A DNA stretch of 64,000 bases, from assembly GCA_965249215.1 (NCBI GenBank), contig CBDFLN010000002.1, forward strand, positions 1,736,001 through 1,800,000, written 5' to 3'. Shown here piece after piece: positions 32,855-40,829 of the stretch (positions are counted from its first letter, which is position 1; the number at the start of each line of letters is the position of its first letter). A program made the translations under genes and the position numbers. The stretch is from G963667675 sp965249215. GTDB taxonomy: Bacteria; Chloroflexota; Dehalococcoidia; Lucifugimonadales; UBA3495. The notes beneath the pieces were generated by a model. The model searched no databases and was not told the origin of the DNA. It worked only from the letters and a program-made list of their open reading frames with translations.

Positions 32855-33772
32855 CTAGAGTATAGCCACCGGGTTTACCGGCGACCCGGTGCCACCGACT
32901 ACTCGCAGCGGGTTGACTGTGAGCAAGAACTCGTAGCGTCCCGCGTGGCTGCACGCTCCCGCCAGCGGTTCCAGCAGCGCGCAGTCCAGGAGCCCCAGGC
33001 CGTAGGCGAAGATGGCGCCGTGGACCGCCCAGGGCAGCCCGTAGCCGTTGGGAGCAAGGTCCTCCATGTCCCACACCAACAGGGAGCACTCGGATTCCCG
33101 CAGGAACTTCAGGCACGACGCATGGAGTCCGGGCCGGAAGTCGCGGCTGCTCCCCCAGGGGATGTTGCCCGCCGCGTCCCATTTTTCGCGGCCGCTGTAT
33201 ACGACGAGCGCGTCTCCCGGTTCCAGCGTCAGTCCTTCCGCATTGGCGATGTCTTCCAACTCCCAGCCATGCACCGGCTGCTCGTGGGTTACGTAAGGCT
33301 TGCCACGGTGTTTGGGGACGTCCAGCAGAACGCCGCGGGTCATGATCCCGTCCTTCCATTGGTCAATGGACCCCCACGAAGCGCCGTCCATGGTGACGTG
33401 GTCCGACGGGTCCCGCTCGTTCCACATTCCATCCGCGTCCCATGCATGACACAGGGCGTCCAAGTGGGTGGCGGCGTTGCCGTGGAAGCCGATTCCCAGG
33501 TAGTCCACGCAAGCGCCTGCCCCTTCTCCCCGGGTATGCTGTTTCATGTAGTGGACGGCCGGGAACGGGTTGTTGGGAGCCGGGGTCTTAGGGAACTCCC
33601 GGCTCAGGGATATGGCCTGCCCGGACTTGACCAGCCGCGCGGCGGCGATCCGCTTCTCTGGAGTAATCAGGTTTACTGCGCCCTTCTGGTCGTCGTTGCC
33701 CCAGCGGCCCCAGTTGCGGTCATCTTTAAGGTATGCCTGGACTTCCTCCCTGGTGGGGACCCGGCGTTCCAT
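32855..33772 (-). CDS. Cyclase family protein (kynurenine formamidase-like metal hydrolase)
   Basis: A 305-aa member of the cyclase/KynB superfamily of metal-dependent amide hydrolases. The signature FHGNAATHLDALCHAW contains the HxxxTHxDxxxH metal ligand set. The N-terminal segment NWGRWGNDDQKGAVNLITPE is typical of the larger cyclase subgroup, and LEPGDALVVYSGRE and AVHGAIFAYGLGLLD support the fold. It is probably zinc- or manganese-dependent. The gene stands alone, flanked by repeats. The true substrate is unknown. Confidence 0.88.
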   Translation of the reverse strand: MERRVPTREEVQAYLKDDRNWGRWGNDDQKGAVNLITPEKRIAAARLVKSGQAISLSREFPKTPAPNNPFPAVHYMKQHTRGEGAGACVDYLGIGFHGNAATHLDALCHAWDADGMWNERDPSDHVTMDGASWGSIDQWKDGIMTRGVLLDVPKHRGKPYVTHEQPVHGWELEDIANAEGLTLEPGDALVVYSGREKWDAAGNIPWGSSRDFRPGLHASCLKFLRESECSLLVWDMEDLAPNGYGLPWAVHGAIFAYGLGLLDCALLEPLAGACSHAGRYEFLLTVNPLRVVGGTGSPVNPVAIL

Positions 33773-33830
33773 GGGATTCCTCCTCTTTGGCTAGTGGCTG
33801 CGGACGGCAGTGGAGTGGTGCAGGAAGTGC

Positions 33831-33966
33831 AGATTCTCCGCTGCACTCGGAATGATAGTGGGGGCGGACGCGAGATTCCCGCCTGCTCGGGAATGACAGG
33901 TTGGTGGCGGGGGTGTTGGCCGGTTGGCGGCCCCTCACCCTAACCCTCTCCCGAGGGGAGAGGGGA
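33831..33966. repeat. Three short palindromic repeat copies (REP-like)
   Basis: Two copies of a palindrome of the form GAGATTCCCGC...GGGAATGAC (33831-33858, degenerate, and 33872-33900), then a third type, CCCCTCACCCTAACCCTCTC followed by its GGGGAGAGGGG partner (33931-33966). The first type recurs at 34.6, 41.1 and 41.2 kb. All fold as hairpins. Confidence 0.75.
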
Positions 33967-34022
33967 TTTTGGATGTGCCGGGCATGTTGGCTTCGCTGGT
34001 GCAATCTGCCGTATTGCACGCT

Positions 34023-34373
34023 TTAGGCGCTTTGGGGGACGGGCGTGGGAGGGGGGTCGTCGGCAAGAACAACAAGGCCGCGGACGGCAGCCCAGGGGAG
34101 CAGGGCGCCCAGGAGATGCTCGACGCCGGGGACGACGTTTTCGGCGAGGCACCGAGTGAGGTATCTGTGGGCGGCCATGAAAGTGGGGAGGCGGAATCCG
34201 GCGTCGACCACCCGGCGGATGAAGGTATGGTCATCGGGGGGAGTCCGTCGATCGGAGACGGCGACGGACCATTCAAGGCAAAAATCGTCGGCCACGGGCC
34301 GGAGGCGGACGACGGATATCTCGAGGGCCATCTTGCGGCGGAGGGCGTTAATGCGAGACCTAATCTGGTTCAT
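34023..34373 (-). CDS. Hypothetical protein
   Basis: A 116-aa predicted protein starting MNQIRSRINALRRKMA, with a basic helical N-terminus, a central FIRRVVDAGFRLPTFMAAHRYL segment split by alternating charge, and a hydrophobic Leu/Ala-rich tail. AGGAG lies about 9 nt before the ATG, which supports it as a gene. The long overlapping frames on this stretch are Pro/Arg-rich and look spurious. No family is recognised and no functional motif is visible. It sits alone in a repeat-rich spacer. Confidence 0.5.
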   Translation of the reverse strand: MNQIRSRINALRRKMALEISVVRLRPVADDFCLEWSVAVSDRRTPPDDHTFIRRVVDAGFRLPTFMAAHRYLTRCLAENVVPGVEHLLGALLPWAAVRGLVVLADDPPPTPVPQSA

Positions 34374-34565
34374 TGGCTAATTTCTCCTCTAGCTGGAAAT
34401 TTTAGTTTGCCTCTCATTTGCTCCCATTTCCTCCAGTTTGGGAGGGTGTCGGCGGGCGGGCGGAAATCGGCGCGCGTCCCGGATGGGGGATTGGGTTTCA
34501 TGTATTCCATGGTAGGGGATGACGTGGGGGTTGGAAAGGGGGGAAATGTCAGTAGTTGGGGGCGG

Positions 34566-34700
34566 GCCCTTCGAGAGCCTCAGGGCGAACGGATGGGGCT
34601 AGGCCGAGGGGAGCGAGATTCCCGTTTTCACGGGAATGACGGGTTGGGGTGGAGGGATGAGGGCGTGAGATTCCCGCGTTCGCAGGAGTTGCGGGAATGG
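34566..34700. repeat. Cluster of REP-like palindromes
   Basis: One copy of the TTCGAGAGCCTCAGGGCGAA type (34566-34592), related to the tandem array at 38.7 kb, followed by two copies of the ATTCCCG...CGGGAAT type (34615-34641 and 34667-34700). Confidence 0.75.
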
Positions 34701-34802
34701 CTGTTTGCCAACGAATTACCCGACATCTACAGGAATGACAGTTGGACTTGAACATTGGGGATGACGATACGGGTGCGTGAAGGGCTTGCAAGGGCGGTTA
34801 GT

Positions 34803-34926
34803 ACCTGGGAGGGACTGGATGATACGGTTCCGTTTGGCTTCAGGGTTTGGCGCGCCTACGGCTACATGGGATATACACTACAAGCAAACGGAACCCCGGT
34901 AGGACCTGGGAAGGACTGGATGATAC
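34803..34926. repeat. Composite element: 23-bp direct repeats enclosing an 11-bp inverted repeat
   Basis: ACCTGGGAGGGACTGGATGA (34803-34825 in full) recurs at 34904-34926 with one mismatch. Just inside them lie GGTTCCGTTTG (34826-34836) and its exact reverse complement (34885-34895), separated by 48 bp. No ORF spans the element. Confidence 0.75.
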
Positions 34927-34965
34927 CGGGGGATAGAGGGTTAAGCACCCGGGAATTAACGAAGT

Positions 34966-34997
34966 TTGGCTCCCCGCAACGCTGCTTGGGGAGCCAA
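34966..34997 (-). terminator. Hairpin terminator downstream of rpsU
   Basis: TTGGCTCCCC (34966-34975) pairs perfectly with GGGGAGCCAA (34988-34997) across a 12-nt loop, 42 bp past the rpsU stop. On the minus strand it is followed by ACTTCGTTAATT, moderately U-rich. Confidence 0.65.
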
Positions 34998-35039
34998 CTG
35001 ATGGTGCAATAGCGGACTAGTAACTACGGAAGCCGGGAA

Positions 35040-35228
35040 TCAGCGCCTCATCTGGCGCCGACGCCGACGGGCCGCCCGCTGCGCCGCCAGCCGTTCCTTT
35101 TGCGCCTTGGAGCGGAAGAACCGCCGGTCTTTTAGCTCCCTGAGCACACCGGAGTGCTGCACGGAGGCTCGGAATCGGTTGACCAGACTTTCCGGGGACT
35201 CGCCTTCCCTAGGCGTCACATAAGCCAT
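35040..35228 (-). CDS. rpsU: 30S ribosomal protein S21
   Basis: A 62-aa, very basic protein beginning MAYVTPREGESPESLVNRF, with RELKDRRFFRSKAQKERL and an Arg-rich tail (RRRRRQMRR). This is the bS21 pattern: a short REGES start, an R-F-K-like helix and a polybasic C-terminus. AGGAG lies 6 nt before the ATG. A predicted promoter at 35262-35290 and a terminator at 34966-34997 make it a single-gene transcript. Confidence 0.93.
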   Translation of the reverse strand: MAYVTPREGESPESLVNRFRASVQHSGVLRELKDRRFFRSKAQKERLAAQRAARRRRRQMRR

Positions 35229-35261
35229 TCACTGCTCCTGAGGTGAGTATGAACCTTGGGT

Positions 35262-35290
35262 AATGTACCACACGGGAAATGTCAGGGCAA
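35262..35290 (-). promoter_or_regulatory. Predicted rpsU promoter
   Basis: Minus-strand TTGCCC (35290-35285) and TACATT (35267-35262) are 17 bp apart. The -10 context TGGTACATTA is the same as at the FmdB-like gene. The expected leader is about 25-30 nt. Confidence 0.5.
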
Positions 35291-35393
35291 CCTCATGCGA
35301 CCGCGGCTACGGGCGTTTTGAGGCCCCCATGGGGGCGTACCTGTCGGTGATCCAGGTGGCGTCGGCGGGCTGAAGCGTTAACGGCGGGGGGCT

Positions 35394-36656
35394 TTAGACT
35401 TCGAGCAGCTTTAGGAACTGCTTGTCGCTGCGATGGGGGCCCAGGATGGCCAGCCTGACATTCTCCCGGCAGCACAGCTGCTGGGCCACCCGGGCAACGT
35501 CGGCTCCGGTTACGGCGTCCACGTGCTGCGCGGCTTCGTCGGGCGTGGCGACCCAACCTTGGAGCAGCTCCTGGGAAGCCAGCCAGGACGCTACGCCGCG
35601 AGTGTCTTCCAGGCCCAGCAGCAGCCTTCCCTTAGTGTACTCCTTGGCCTTGTCGACTTCGTGGTCGGGAGCTTCCTGGTGCATCGCCTCGAGTTCGCTT
35701 ATCACCGCGCCCACGGCGTGCCGGGTCTTGCGCGGCTCGACGCCGCAGTAGACCACCAACGAGCCGCAGTCCCGGTAATGGCTGGTTGAACTGTTGACGT
35801 CGTAGGTCAGGCTCTGCTCCTCGCGTAGATTGAGGAACAAGCGGCTGCTCATGCCGTCTCCAAGCATCACGTTGAGGATGGCCAGGTTGTAGCGGTCCGG
35901 GTCTTCCAAGGACAGCCCAGGCAGCGCCAGGCACAGGTGGGTCTGGTCGGTGCGGCGTTGTTCGATGCGCACCGGCGGTCCCGGGCGGCTGTAGTCCACG
36001 GGCTCCCAGTCCAAGGCAGTCTCGGGTTCCCAGCCCGCGGTAGCCTCTTCCAACAGGCCCAAGACGTCGTTGTGGGATATGTTGCCGGCGACGGCGACCA
36101 CGGTGTTGGCGGGGTTGTACTGGCGGCGCATGTACTCCAAGATGGCGTCCCTGGAGATGACGCTGACCGATTCGGGGGTGCCGCCCACGTCCCGGCCGAG
36201 GGCTTGCTCCGGCCAGAGGGCCTCGTCTATCAGCAAGTCCACCTTGTAGGTGGGGTGGTCGTAGGTCATACGCAGCTCTTCCTGGATGACCTCCCGCTCC
36301 TTCTCCAGTTCGACGGGGTCCACCAGCGGATACTGAATCATGTCCAGGAGCACGGCCAGGGCCGCGGGGAAGTGGGGCTGGGGCACCTTGCACCAGAAGG
36401 ACGTGATCTCCCGGTCGGTGCTGGCGTTCATCACGCCGCCGACGCCCTCGATGGCCTCGCTGACCTCCCTGGCGGTGGGCCAGCGCTTGGTGCCCTTGAA
36501 GGGAAGGTGCTCAAGGAAGTGGGAAATGCCGGAGGTCTCGGCGGACTCGTACCTGGAGCCGGCGCCGATGTTGACGACCATGGAAACCGACCTGCTGTGG
36601 GGCATAGTGGAAGTCAGCACGCGGAGTCCGTTATCCAAGACAGTACGCTGGTACAT
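35394..36656 (-). CDS. M16 family zinc metallopeptidase (processing-peptidase-like)
   Basis: A 420-aa single-chain M16B peptidase. It begins MYQRTVLDNGLRVLTSTMPH. The inverted zinc motif HFLEH (HxxEH) is at about residues 48-52 and the third ligand Glu is in REVIQEELRM, both intact, so it should be the active subunit. NPANTVVAVAGNI and the R/Y-containing C-terminal domain follow. ATG 36656 is favoured by AGAGG five bases upstream and by the family start; the frame extends 13 codons further. Such enzymes degrade or process short peptides in the cytoplasm or at the membrane. Confidence 0.92.
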   Translation of the reverse strand: MYQRTVLDNGLRVLTSTMPHSRSVSMVVNIGAGSRYESAETSGISHFLEHLPFKGTKRWPTAREVSEAIEGVGGVMNASTDREITSFWCKVPQPHFPAALAVLLDMIQYPLVDPVELEKEREVIQEELRMTYDHPTYKVDLLIDEALWPEQALGRDVGGTPESVSVISRDAILEYMRRQYNPANTVVAVAGNISHNDVLGLLEEATAGWEPETALDWEPVDYSRPGPPVRIEQRRTDQTHLCLALPGLSLEDPDRYNLAILNVMLGDGMSSRLFLNLREEQSLTYDVNSSTSHYRDCGSLVVYCGVEPRKTRHAVGAVISELEAMHQEAPDHEVDKAKEYTKGRLLLGLEDTRGVASWLASQELLQGWVATPDEAAQHVDAVTGADVARVAQQLCCRENVRLAILGPHRSDKQFLKLLEV

Positions 36657-36761
36657 CAAACCTCTACCTGAGGGGAGTTTCCCAGAGTGACGCAAGGCCT
36701 GCCCGCGGCGGGAGGCGTGCGTCCAACTGGGGGCCGGGAATGTTGAGACCGGGAAGCCGGA

Positions 36762-37403
36762 CTAGCTCTCAAGCCAGCTCACGTCTCCGCACAGGTCCGG
36801 CGGGTGGGTCCGGGAAGCGAAGTCCTGGTACTGCCTGCGGGCGTCGCCGATGGTGGTGTCCGACCCGTGTCCGGGGTACACGGCGGTGTCGTCGGGGAGG
36901 GCCAGGAGCTTGTTCTCGATGCTGCCTATGATTTCCCTGAGGGCCTGGGGACTGGTGGTCCGGCCGGGGCCGCCGGGAAACAGGGTATCGCCGGAGAAGA
37001 GGTGGTTTCCGAACAGGAAACAGCGGGCGCCCTCGGTGTGACCGGGAGTGGCCAGCACCTGGAGCTCCAGGTTGCCGAACTTGACGGTGTCGCCGTCCTT
37101 GAGGGCCCGGTCGGGCTGTTGAGGCAGGGCGTCGGCATCCTCGACGCCGATGCCCACCCGGGCGTCGACGCTGCCGGCAATCTCGCCAAAGCCGGCCAGG
37201 TGGTCGCCGTGGCGGTGGGTAATCAGGACGTTGGTAATCTTGACATCGCCGATGGCATTGAGGAGCTTTTGGGGCTCGGCGGGGGTGTCGATGATAATCC
37301 CCTCGTTGGTCTGGGGGCACACGACAATGTAGCCGTTATTGTCGAGGGGGCCCATGTTACTAATCTTGGTAATGCGGACTTCGCCGTCATAGTGGGCGGA
37401 CAT
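36762..37403 (-). CDS. MBL-fold metallo-hydrolase (glyoxalase II-like)
   Basis: A 213-aa metallo-beta-lactamase-fold hydrolase. HRHGDH (residues ~60-65) is the HxHxDH metal motif. TPGHTEGA, LFSGDTLFPGGPGR (ligand Asp) and YPGHGSDTT (ligand His) complete the dinuclear site. NNGYIVVCPQTNEGIIIDTP is the usual N-terminal strand pair. It resembles glyoxalase II or persulfide dioxygenase-type enzymes; the substrate is open. It lies 105 bp downstream of, and upstream in transcription from, the M16 gene, so co-transcription is possible. Confidence 0.9.
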   Translation of the reverse strand: MSAHYDGEVRITKISNMGPLDNNGYIVVCPQTNEGIIIDTPAEPQKLLNAIGDVKITNVLITHRHGDHLAGFGEIAGSVDARVGIGVEDADALPQQPDRALKDGDTVKFGNLELQVLATPGHTEGARCFLFGNHLFSGDTLFPGGPGRTTSPQALREIIGSIENKLLALPDDTAVYPGHGSDTTIGDARRQYQDFASRTHPPDLCGDVSWLES

Positions 37404-37978
37404 TATGCGTTCTCCGGCCTTGGAATTTGGCGCAGTCTATTGTACCAGAGGGGCGAAATTGCGGCCATTCCGGGACGGCGGGTGGTTGGCCGGGGATGAC
37501 GGGTTCGGGCGAAAGATTTTTCGCCCCTACCTGGTTGGGCTGACAAAATTTGAATTTCCCTTCCATTTTGTCCCATTTCGTACCGTTGTGGGTGACGGCG
37601 CTACGCCGTTCGTATCCTTCGACACGCCCCTCCGACAGGCTCAGGGCGAACGGATGAAGGACGGCTGGAGCGGGACCAATAACTGATTTCTGAGACATAT
37701 TGGGCCATTGGCCTGCTTGGCGCCGGTGGACTTGGCGGGGCGGCGATTGCCGCCTATCGACCTATTGATATGGTAAGGAGTTATGGCCGGACGGGGCAAG
37801 GGGCAAGTGTCAGTGGACGGGGTACTACGGGGCTATGGGCGGCACACTGGAATCCCGCCGGTGCGGGATTGGGCTTTTCGCTGGGGAAGACATGGCCCTT
37901 GCATTACTATGGCAAGCCTTGTTATCATGGCGTTAGTAAGGAGATTATATGTAAAGTAATGCTTTAGGTGGATTTGTT
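37404..37978. other. Intergenic region with hairpin and REP-like element
   Basis: 575 bp between the MBL hydrolase and the antitoxin gene. GGGCGAAA/TTTCGCCC (37507-37514 and 37519-37526) is a perfect 8-bp stem with a 4-nt loop. A REP-like copy with CTTCGACAC and CAGGGCGAACGG lies at 37612-37657. A small open frame at 37770-37967 is not supported. Confidence 0.6.
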
Positions 37979-38212
37979 ATGTTAGAGTCGGGAATTACTT
38001 ACAAGGGACAGACTACATTACCCAAGGCGGTGCGGGAAGCCCTGGCGGTGAAAGCCGGCGACCGGGTGCGGTACGTCGTCTTGGGCGAAGGAGTGCTGAT
38101 ACTGCGGGTCGGGCCTACCAGCCGCTTGTTCCGAAGCCTTCCGTACGACGGGCCTGTCGTGAGCCTGGAAGACATGGACCGGGCGATCGCAGAAGGAGCC
38201 GCCGGAGGGTGA
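37979..38212 (+). CDS. AbrB/MazE-type antitoxin (VapB-like)
   Basis: A 77-aa protein with a swapped-hairpin AbrB/MazE/SpoVT DNA-binding domain: SGITYKGQTTLPKAVREAL followed by GDRVRYVVLGEGVLIL. The C-terminal 30 residues (LEDMDRAIAEGA) are the toxin-binding tail typical of VapB. AGGTGG lies 7 nt before the ATG. The gene overlaps the PIN-domain gene by GTGA, the standard antitoxin-first order. It should repress its own operon together with the toxin. Confidence 0.9.
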   Translation: MLESGITYKGQTTLPKAVREALAVKAGDRVRYVVLGEGVLILRVGPTSRLFRSLPYDGPVVSLEDMDRAIAEGAAGG

Positions 38213-38619
38213 TATCGATCGACACAAACGTAATCGTTCGCTACATCGTCGGTGATCACCCCGAACAGACGGAAGCGGCGCGTGCCCTGCTGGACGGGTT
38301 GACGGCTGCCGATCCGGGCTTTGTCTGCCGGGAGGTTGTATTGGAGGTCGCCTGGGTATTGGAGAGGAGCTACGGCTTCACGCGGTCCCGGGTTGCGGGG
38401 TCATTAATGGACTTGACGGCTTCGGACACCTTGGTGGTGGAGAATTCGGATGACGCGGCTGCGGCCGCGTACATGTCCCGCCAGGGAGGCGTTGGCTTCT
38501 CAGACCTGATGATCTTGGCAGCGGCCGAGCGGGCGGGGGCGAGGCCTCTGTATACGTTTGACCGCGCACTGGGCAGGGTGGACGGGGCAGTGGTGGTGGG
38601 GGGTGAGACGAGGGGTTAG
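38209..38619 (+). CDS. PIN-domain toxin (VapC-like)
   Basis: A 136-aa PIN-domain ribonuclease. Acidic residues expected for the Mg2+ site are present: Asp5 (SIDTNVIVRY), Glu46 (VVLEVAWVL), Asp99 (GFSDLMI) and Asp118 (YTFDRAL). It starts at GTG within the antitoxin stop region. VapC toxins cleave tRNA or rRNA when released from VapB. All key residues are intact, so the toxin is probably functional. Confidence 0.9.
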   Translation: MISIDTNVIVRYIVGDHPEQTEAARALLDGLTAADPGFVCREVVLEVAWVLERSYGFTRSRVAGSLMDLTASDTLVVENSDDAAAAAYMSRQGGVGFSDLMILAAAERAGARPLYTFDRALGRVDGAVVVGGETRG

Positions 38620-38652
38620 ATTTGTGGTGGATGCTCGCGGGGATGGCCGCGT

Positions 38653-39095
38653 CCGTTCGTGTGGTTCGAGAGCCTCACCACGAACGACGTTCCACCTGCC
38701 CCAGCCCGTCCGTTCGAATGGTTCGAGAGCCTCACCACTAACGGACGTTCCACCTGCCCCAGCCCAGCCGTTCGGGTGGTTCGAGAGCCTCACCACTAAC
38801 GGACGTTCCACCTGTCCCCGCCCAGCCGTTCGAATGGTTCGAGAGCCTCACCACGAGCGGACGGTCCACCTGCCCCAGCCCAGCCGTTCGAATGGTTCGA
38901 GAGCCTCACCATGAACGGACGTTCCACCTGCCCCAGCCCAGCCGTTCGGGTGGTTTGAGAGCCTCACCACGAGCGGACGTTCCACCTGCCCCAGCCCAGC
39001 CGTTCGGGTGGTTCGAGAGCCTCACCATGAACGGACGTTCCACCTGCCCCCGCCCGTCCGTTCGAGTGGTTCGAGGGCCTCACCACGAACGGACT
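38653..39095. repeat. 58-bp tandem array, eight units, each with a palindrome
   Basis: Units start at 38653, 38710, 38768, 38826, 38884, 38942, 39000 and 39058, giving periods of 57 then 58 bp throughout; the last unit is truncated. Each unit has CCGTTCG..TGGTTCGAGAGCC followed by TCACCACGAACGG, forming an imperfect 36-bp hairpin, then a 22-bp C-rich linker (ACGTTCCACCTGCCCCAGCC) that is also conserved. Both parts repeat, so it is not a CRISPR array. Single copies of the same palindrome family occur at 34.6, 37.6, 41.0 and 47.2 kb. Confidence 0.92.
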
Positions 39096-39128
39096 GAGGC
39101 GGGCGTCCGGACAATTGAAAGGCCCTGC

Positions 39129-39335
39129 TCAGGTCACCCGCACGCTGATGATGGACACGAGAAGAAATACGGCAACCAGCGCGATGGTCAACTGGAACAG
39201 GGTCTTCTCCAGTCCCCGGCGAGTGCGCCCGGTGGACTGGGCGGCGCCGAAAAGGCCGCTGCCGCCCTCTCTGACCTGAGACAGGATAATGACTACGATG
39301 GCTAAGGAAATCAGGATTTGTATTATGTTAAGCAA
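39129..39335 (-). CDS. secG: Protein translocase subunit SecG
   Basis: A 68-aa membrane protein with two helices (about 3-20 and 45-65) and the SecG signature between them: VREGGSGLFGAA, then RTRRGLEKTLFQLT. It is the accessory subunit of the SecYEG translocon. It starts with TTG three bases after the gatB stop, so it is likely the second gene of a gatB-secG operon. The length is normal. Confidence 0.92.
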   Translation of the reverse strand: MLNIIQILISLAIVVIILSQVREGGSGLFGAAQSTGRTRRGLEKTLFQLTIALVAVFLLVSIISVRVT

Positions 39336-39338
39336 GGT

Positions 39339-40829
39339 CTAACTTCGGCGCTCTTCCAACTGGGCCAGTACCAGGCGGTTCACCACCTCGGGGTTGGCCT
39401 GGCCCCTGGTAATCTTCATTACTTGGCCAATGAGATAGCGGAGGGCCCCATCTTTGCCCCCCAAATAGTCTGCCACCGCCTTGGGATTGGCGGCAAGGGC
39501 CTGGGCCACCACTCCTTCGACCTCCGACGAATCGCTTATCTGAGTATAGCCCTTTTCCCGGACTATTTGACCCGGCGGGGAACCGGAATAAAACGCTTCT
39601 TCGAGAACCGTCTTGGCGGTGGCGGCGCTTATTGAACCGGCGTCCATCAGGGCAACAAGCTCGGCCAGATGAGCGGGCGTCACCTTGAGCTGGGCGACGT
39701 CCAGGTTTTCCAGGTTCATCAGCCGGCTCAGGTCTCCCAGAATCCAGTTGGCCAGGGACTTGGCCAGCTTGTCAGAGGGTTGCACGCCCGGGGCGGCCTG
39801 GGCCGCGGCCTCTTCGAAATAGTCCGCCATGGCCTTGGAGCCGGTCAACAGCCTGGCGTCGTACTCCGGCAAGGCGTACCGGCTGACAAAGCGGGTCCGG
39901 CGCTGGGAGGCCAGCTCCGGCAGGCGGCCACGAATCTCCTCAATCCACGCGCCGTCGATGGCCAGGGGGGGCAGGTCGGGGTCGGGGAAGTAGCGGTAGT
40001 CGTGGGCGTACTCCTTGCTCCTCTGGGAAACGGTGACTTCCCGCTCTTCCACCCAACCGCGGGTCTCCTGGACTATCTGGCCTCCATCTTCGAGGACGCG
40101 GCGCTGGCGGCGGGCTTCGAACTCCAGGGCCAGGTAGACGGAGCGGAAGCTGTTCATGTTCTTAACTTCAGTGCGGGCGCCGAACTCGTCGGAACCCCTG
40201 GGCCGTATGCTGATGTTGGCGTCGCAACGGAAGCTGCCGTCCTGCATGTTGCCGGTGGAGACGCCCAGGTATTGCAGGATGGAGTGGAGGGTCGTGAGGT
40301 AGGTGCGGGCCTCATCGGCCGACCGCATATCGGGTGCGCTGACCACCTCCATCAAGGGAACGCCGGAGCGGTTGACGTCGACCAGGCTGTAGGCCTCTCC
40401 GCCGTTGGCGGGGAAGTGCTGCAGCTTGGCAACGTCTTCCTCCAAGTGCACCCGTTGGACACCGATGCGCCTGGGAACATCATCAACGTCGACGTCCAGG
40501 AAGCCGTCTACGGCCAGGGGCAGGTCGTATTGGGAAATCTGGTAGCCCTTCATGAGGTCGGGATAGGGGTAGTTCTTCCGGTCGAACTTGGACTCTGAAG
40601 GTATGCGGCAGTTGAGGGCCAAGCCGGTCATTATGGTGTATTCCACGGCCTTACGGTTAATGACGGGCAAGGCCCCGGGGAGGCCCAGGCACACGGGGCA
40701 CACACGGCTGTTGGCGGCGGCGGTCTGGTAGTCGGCCCGGCACCCACAGAACATTTTGCTGCGGGTCTGGAGTTGAACGTGGACTTCCAGGCCAATTACG
40801 GTCTCGTATTCAACGGCGGTCTGCGCCAA
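39339..40829 (-). CDS. gatB: Aspartyl/glutamyl-tRNA amidotransferase subunit B
   Basis: A 496-aa GatB, the kinase/transamidase subunit that converts Glu-tRNA(Gln) or Asp-tRNA(Asn) to the amide form. It has GLEVHVQLQTRSKMFCGC, with the zinc Cys pairs completed by RVCPVCLGLPGALPVIN, then KNYPYPDLMKGYQISQYD, RSGVPLMEVVS, CDANISIRPRG and a C-terminal YqeY-like tail domain. gatA and gatC are not in this window. The start is TTG with GGAG 10 nt upstream. It ends 3 bp before secG. Confidence 0.96.
   Translation of the reverse strand: MAQTAVEYETVIGLEVHVQLQTRSKMFCGCRADYQTAAANSRVCPVCLGLPGALPVINRKAVEYTIMTGLALNCRIPSESKFDRKNYPYPDLMKGYQISQYDLPLAVDGFLDVDVDDVPRRIGVQRVHLEEDVAKLQHFPANGGEAYSLVDVNRSGVPLMEVVSAPDMRSADEARTYLTTLHSILQYLGVSTGNMQDGSFRCDANISIRPRGSDEFGARTEVKNMNSFRSVYLALEFEARRQRRVLEDGGQIVQETRGWVEEREVTVSQRSKEYAHDYRYFPDPDLPPLAIDGAWIEEIRGRLPELASQRRTRFVSRYALPEYDARLLTGSKAMADYFEEAAAQAAPGVQPSDKLAKSLANWILGDLSRLMNLENLDVAQLKVTPAHLAELVALMDAGSISAATAKTVLEEAFYSGSPPGQIVREKGYTQISDSSEVEGVVAQALAANPKAVADYLGGKDGALRYLIGQVMKITRGQANPEVVNRLVLAQLEERRS

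Noticed and set aside
37770..37967. 65-codon open frame before the antitoxin gene
   Set aside because: A hydrophobic stretch in frame upstream looks protein-like, but there is no valid start or ribosome site for it, and the visible part is Gly-rich without a family.
38653..39095. Possible CRISPR array (36-bp palindromic repeat plus 22-bp spacer geometry)
   Set aside because: The 22-bp linkers are nearly identical between units and no cas genes are near, so it is a simple tandem repeat.
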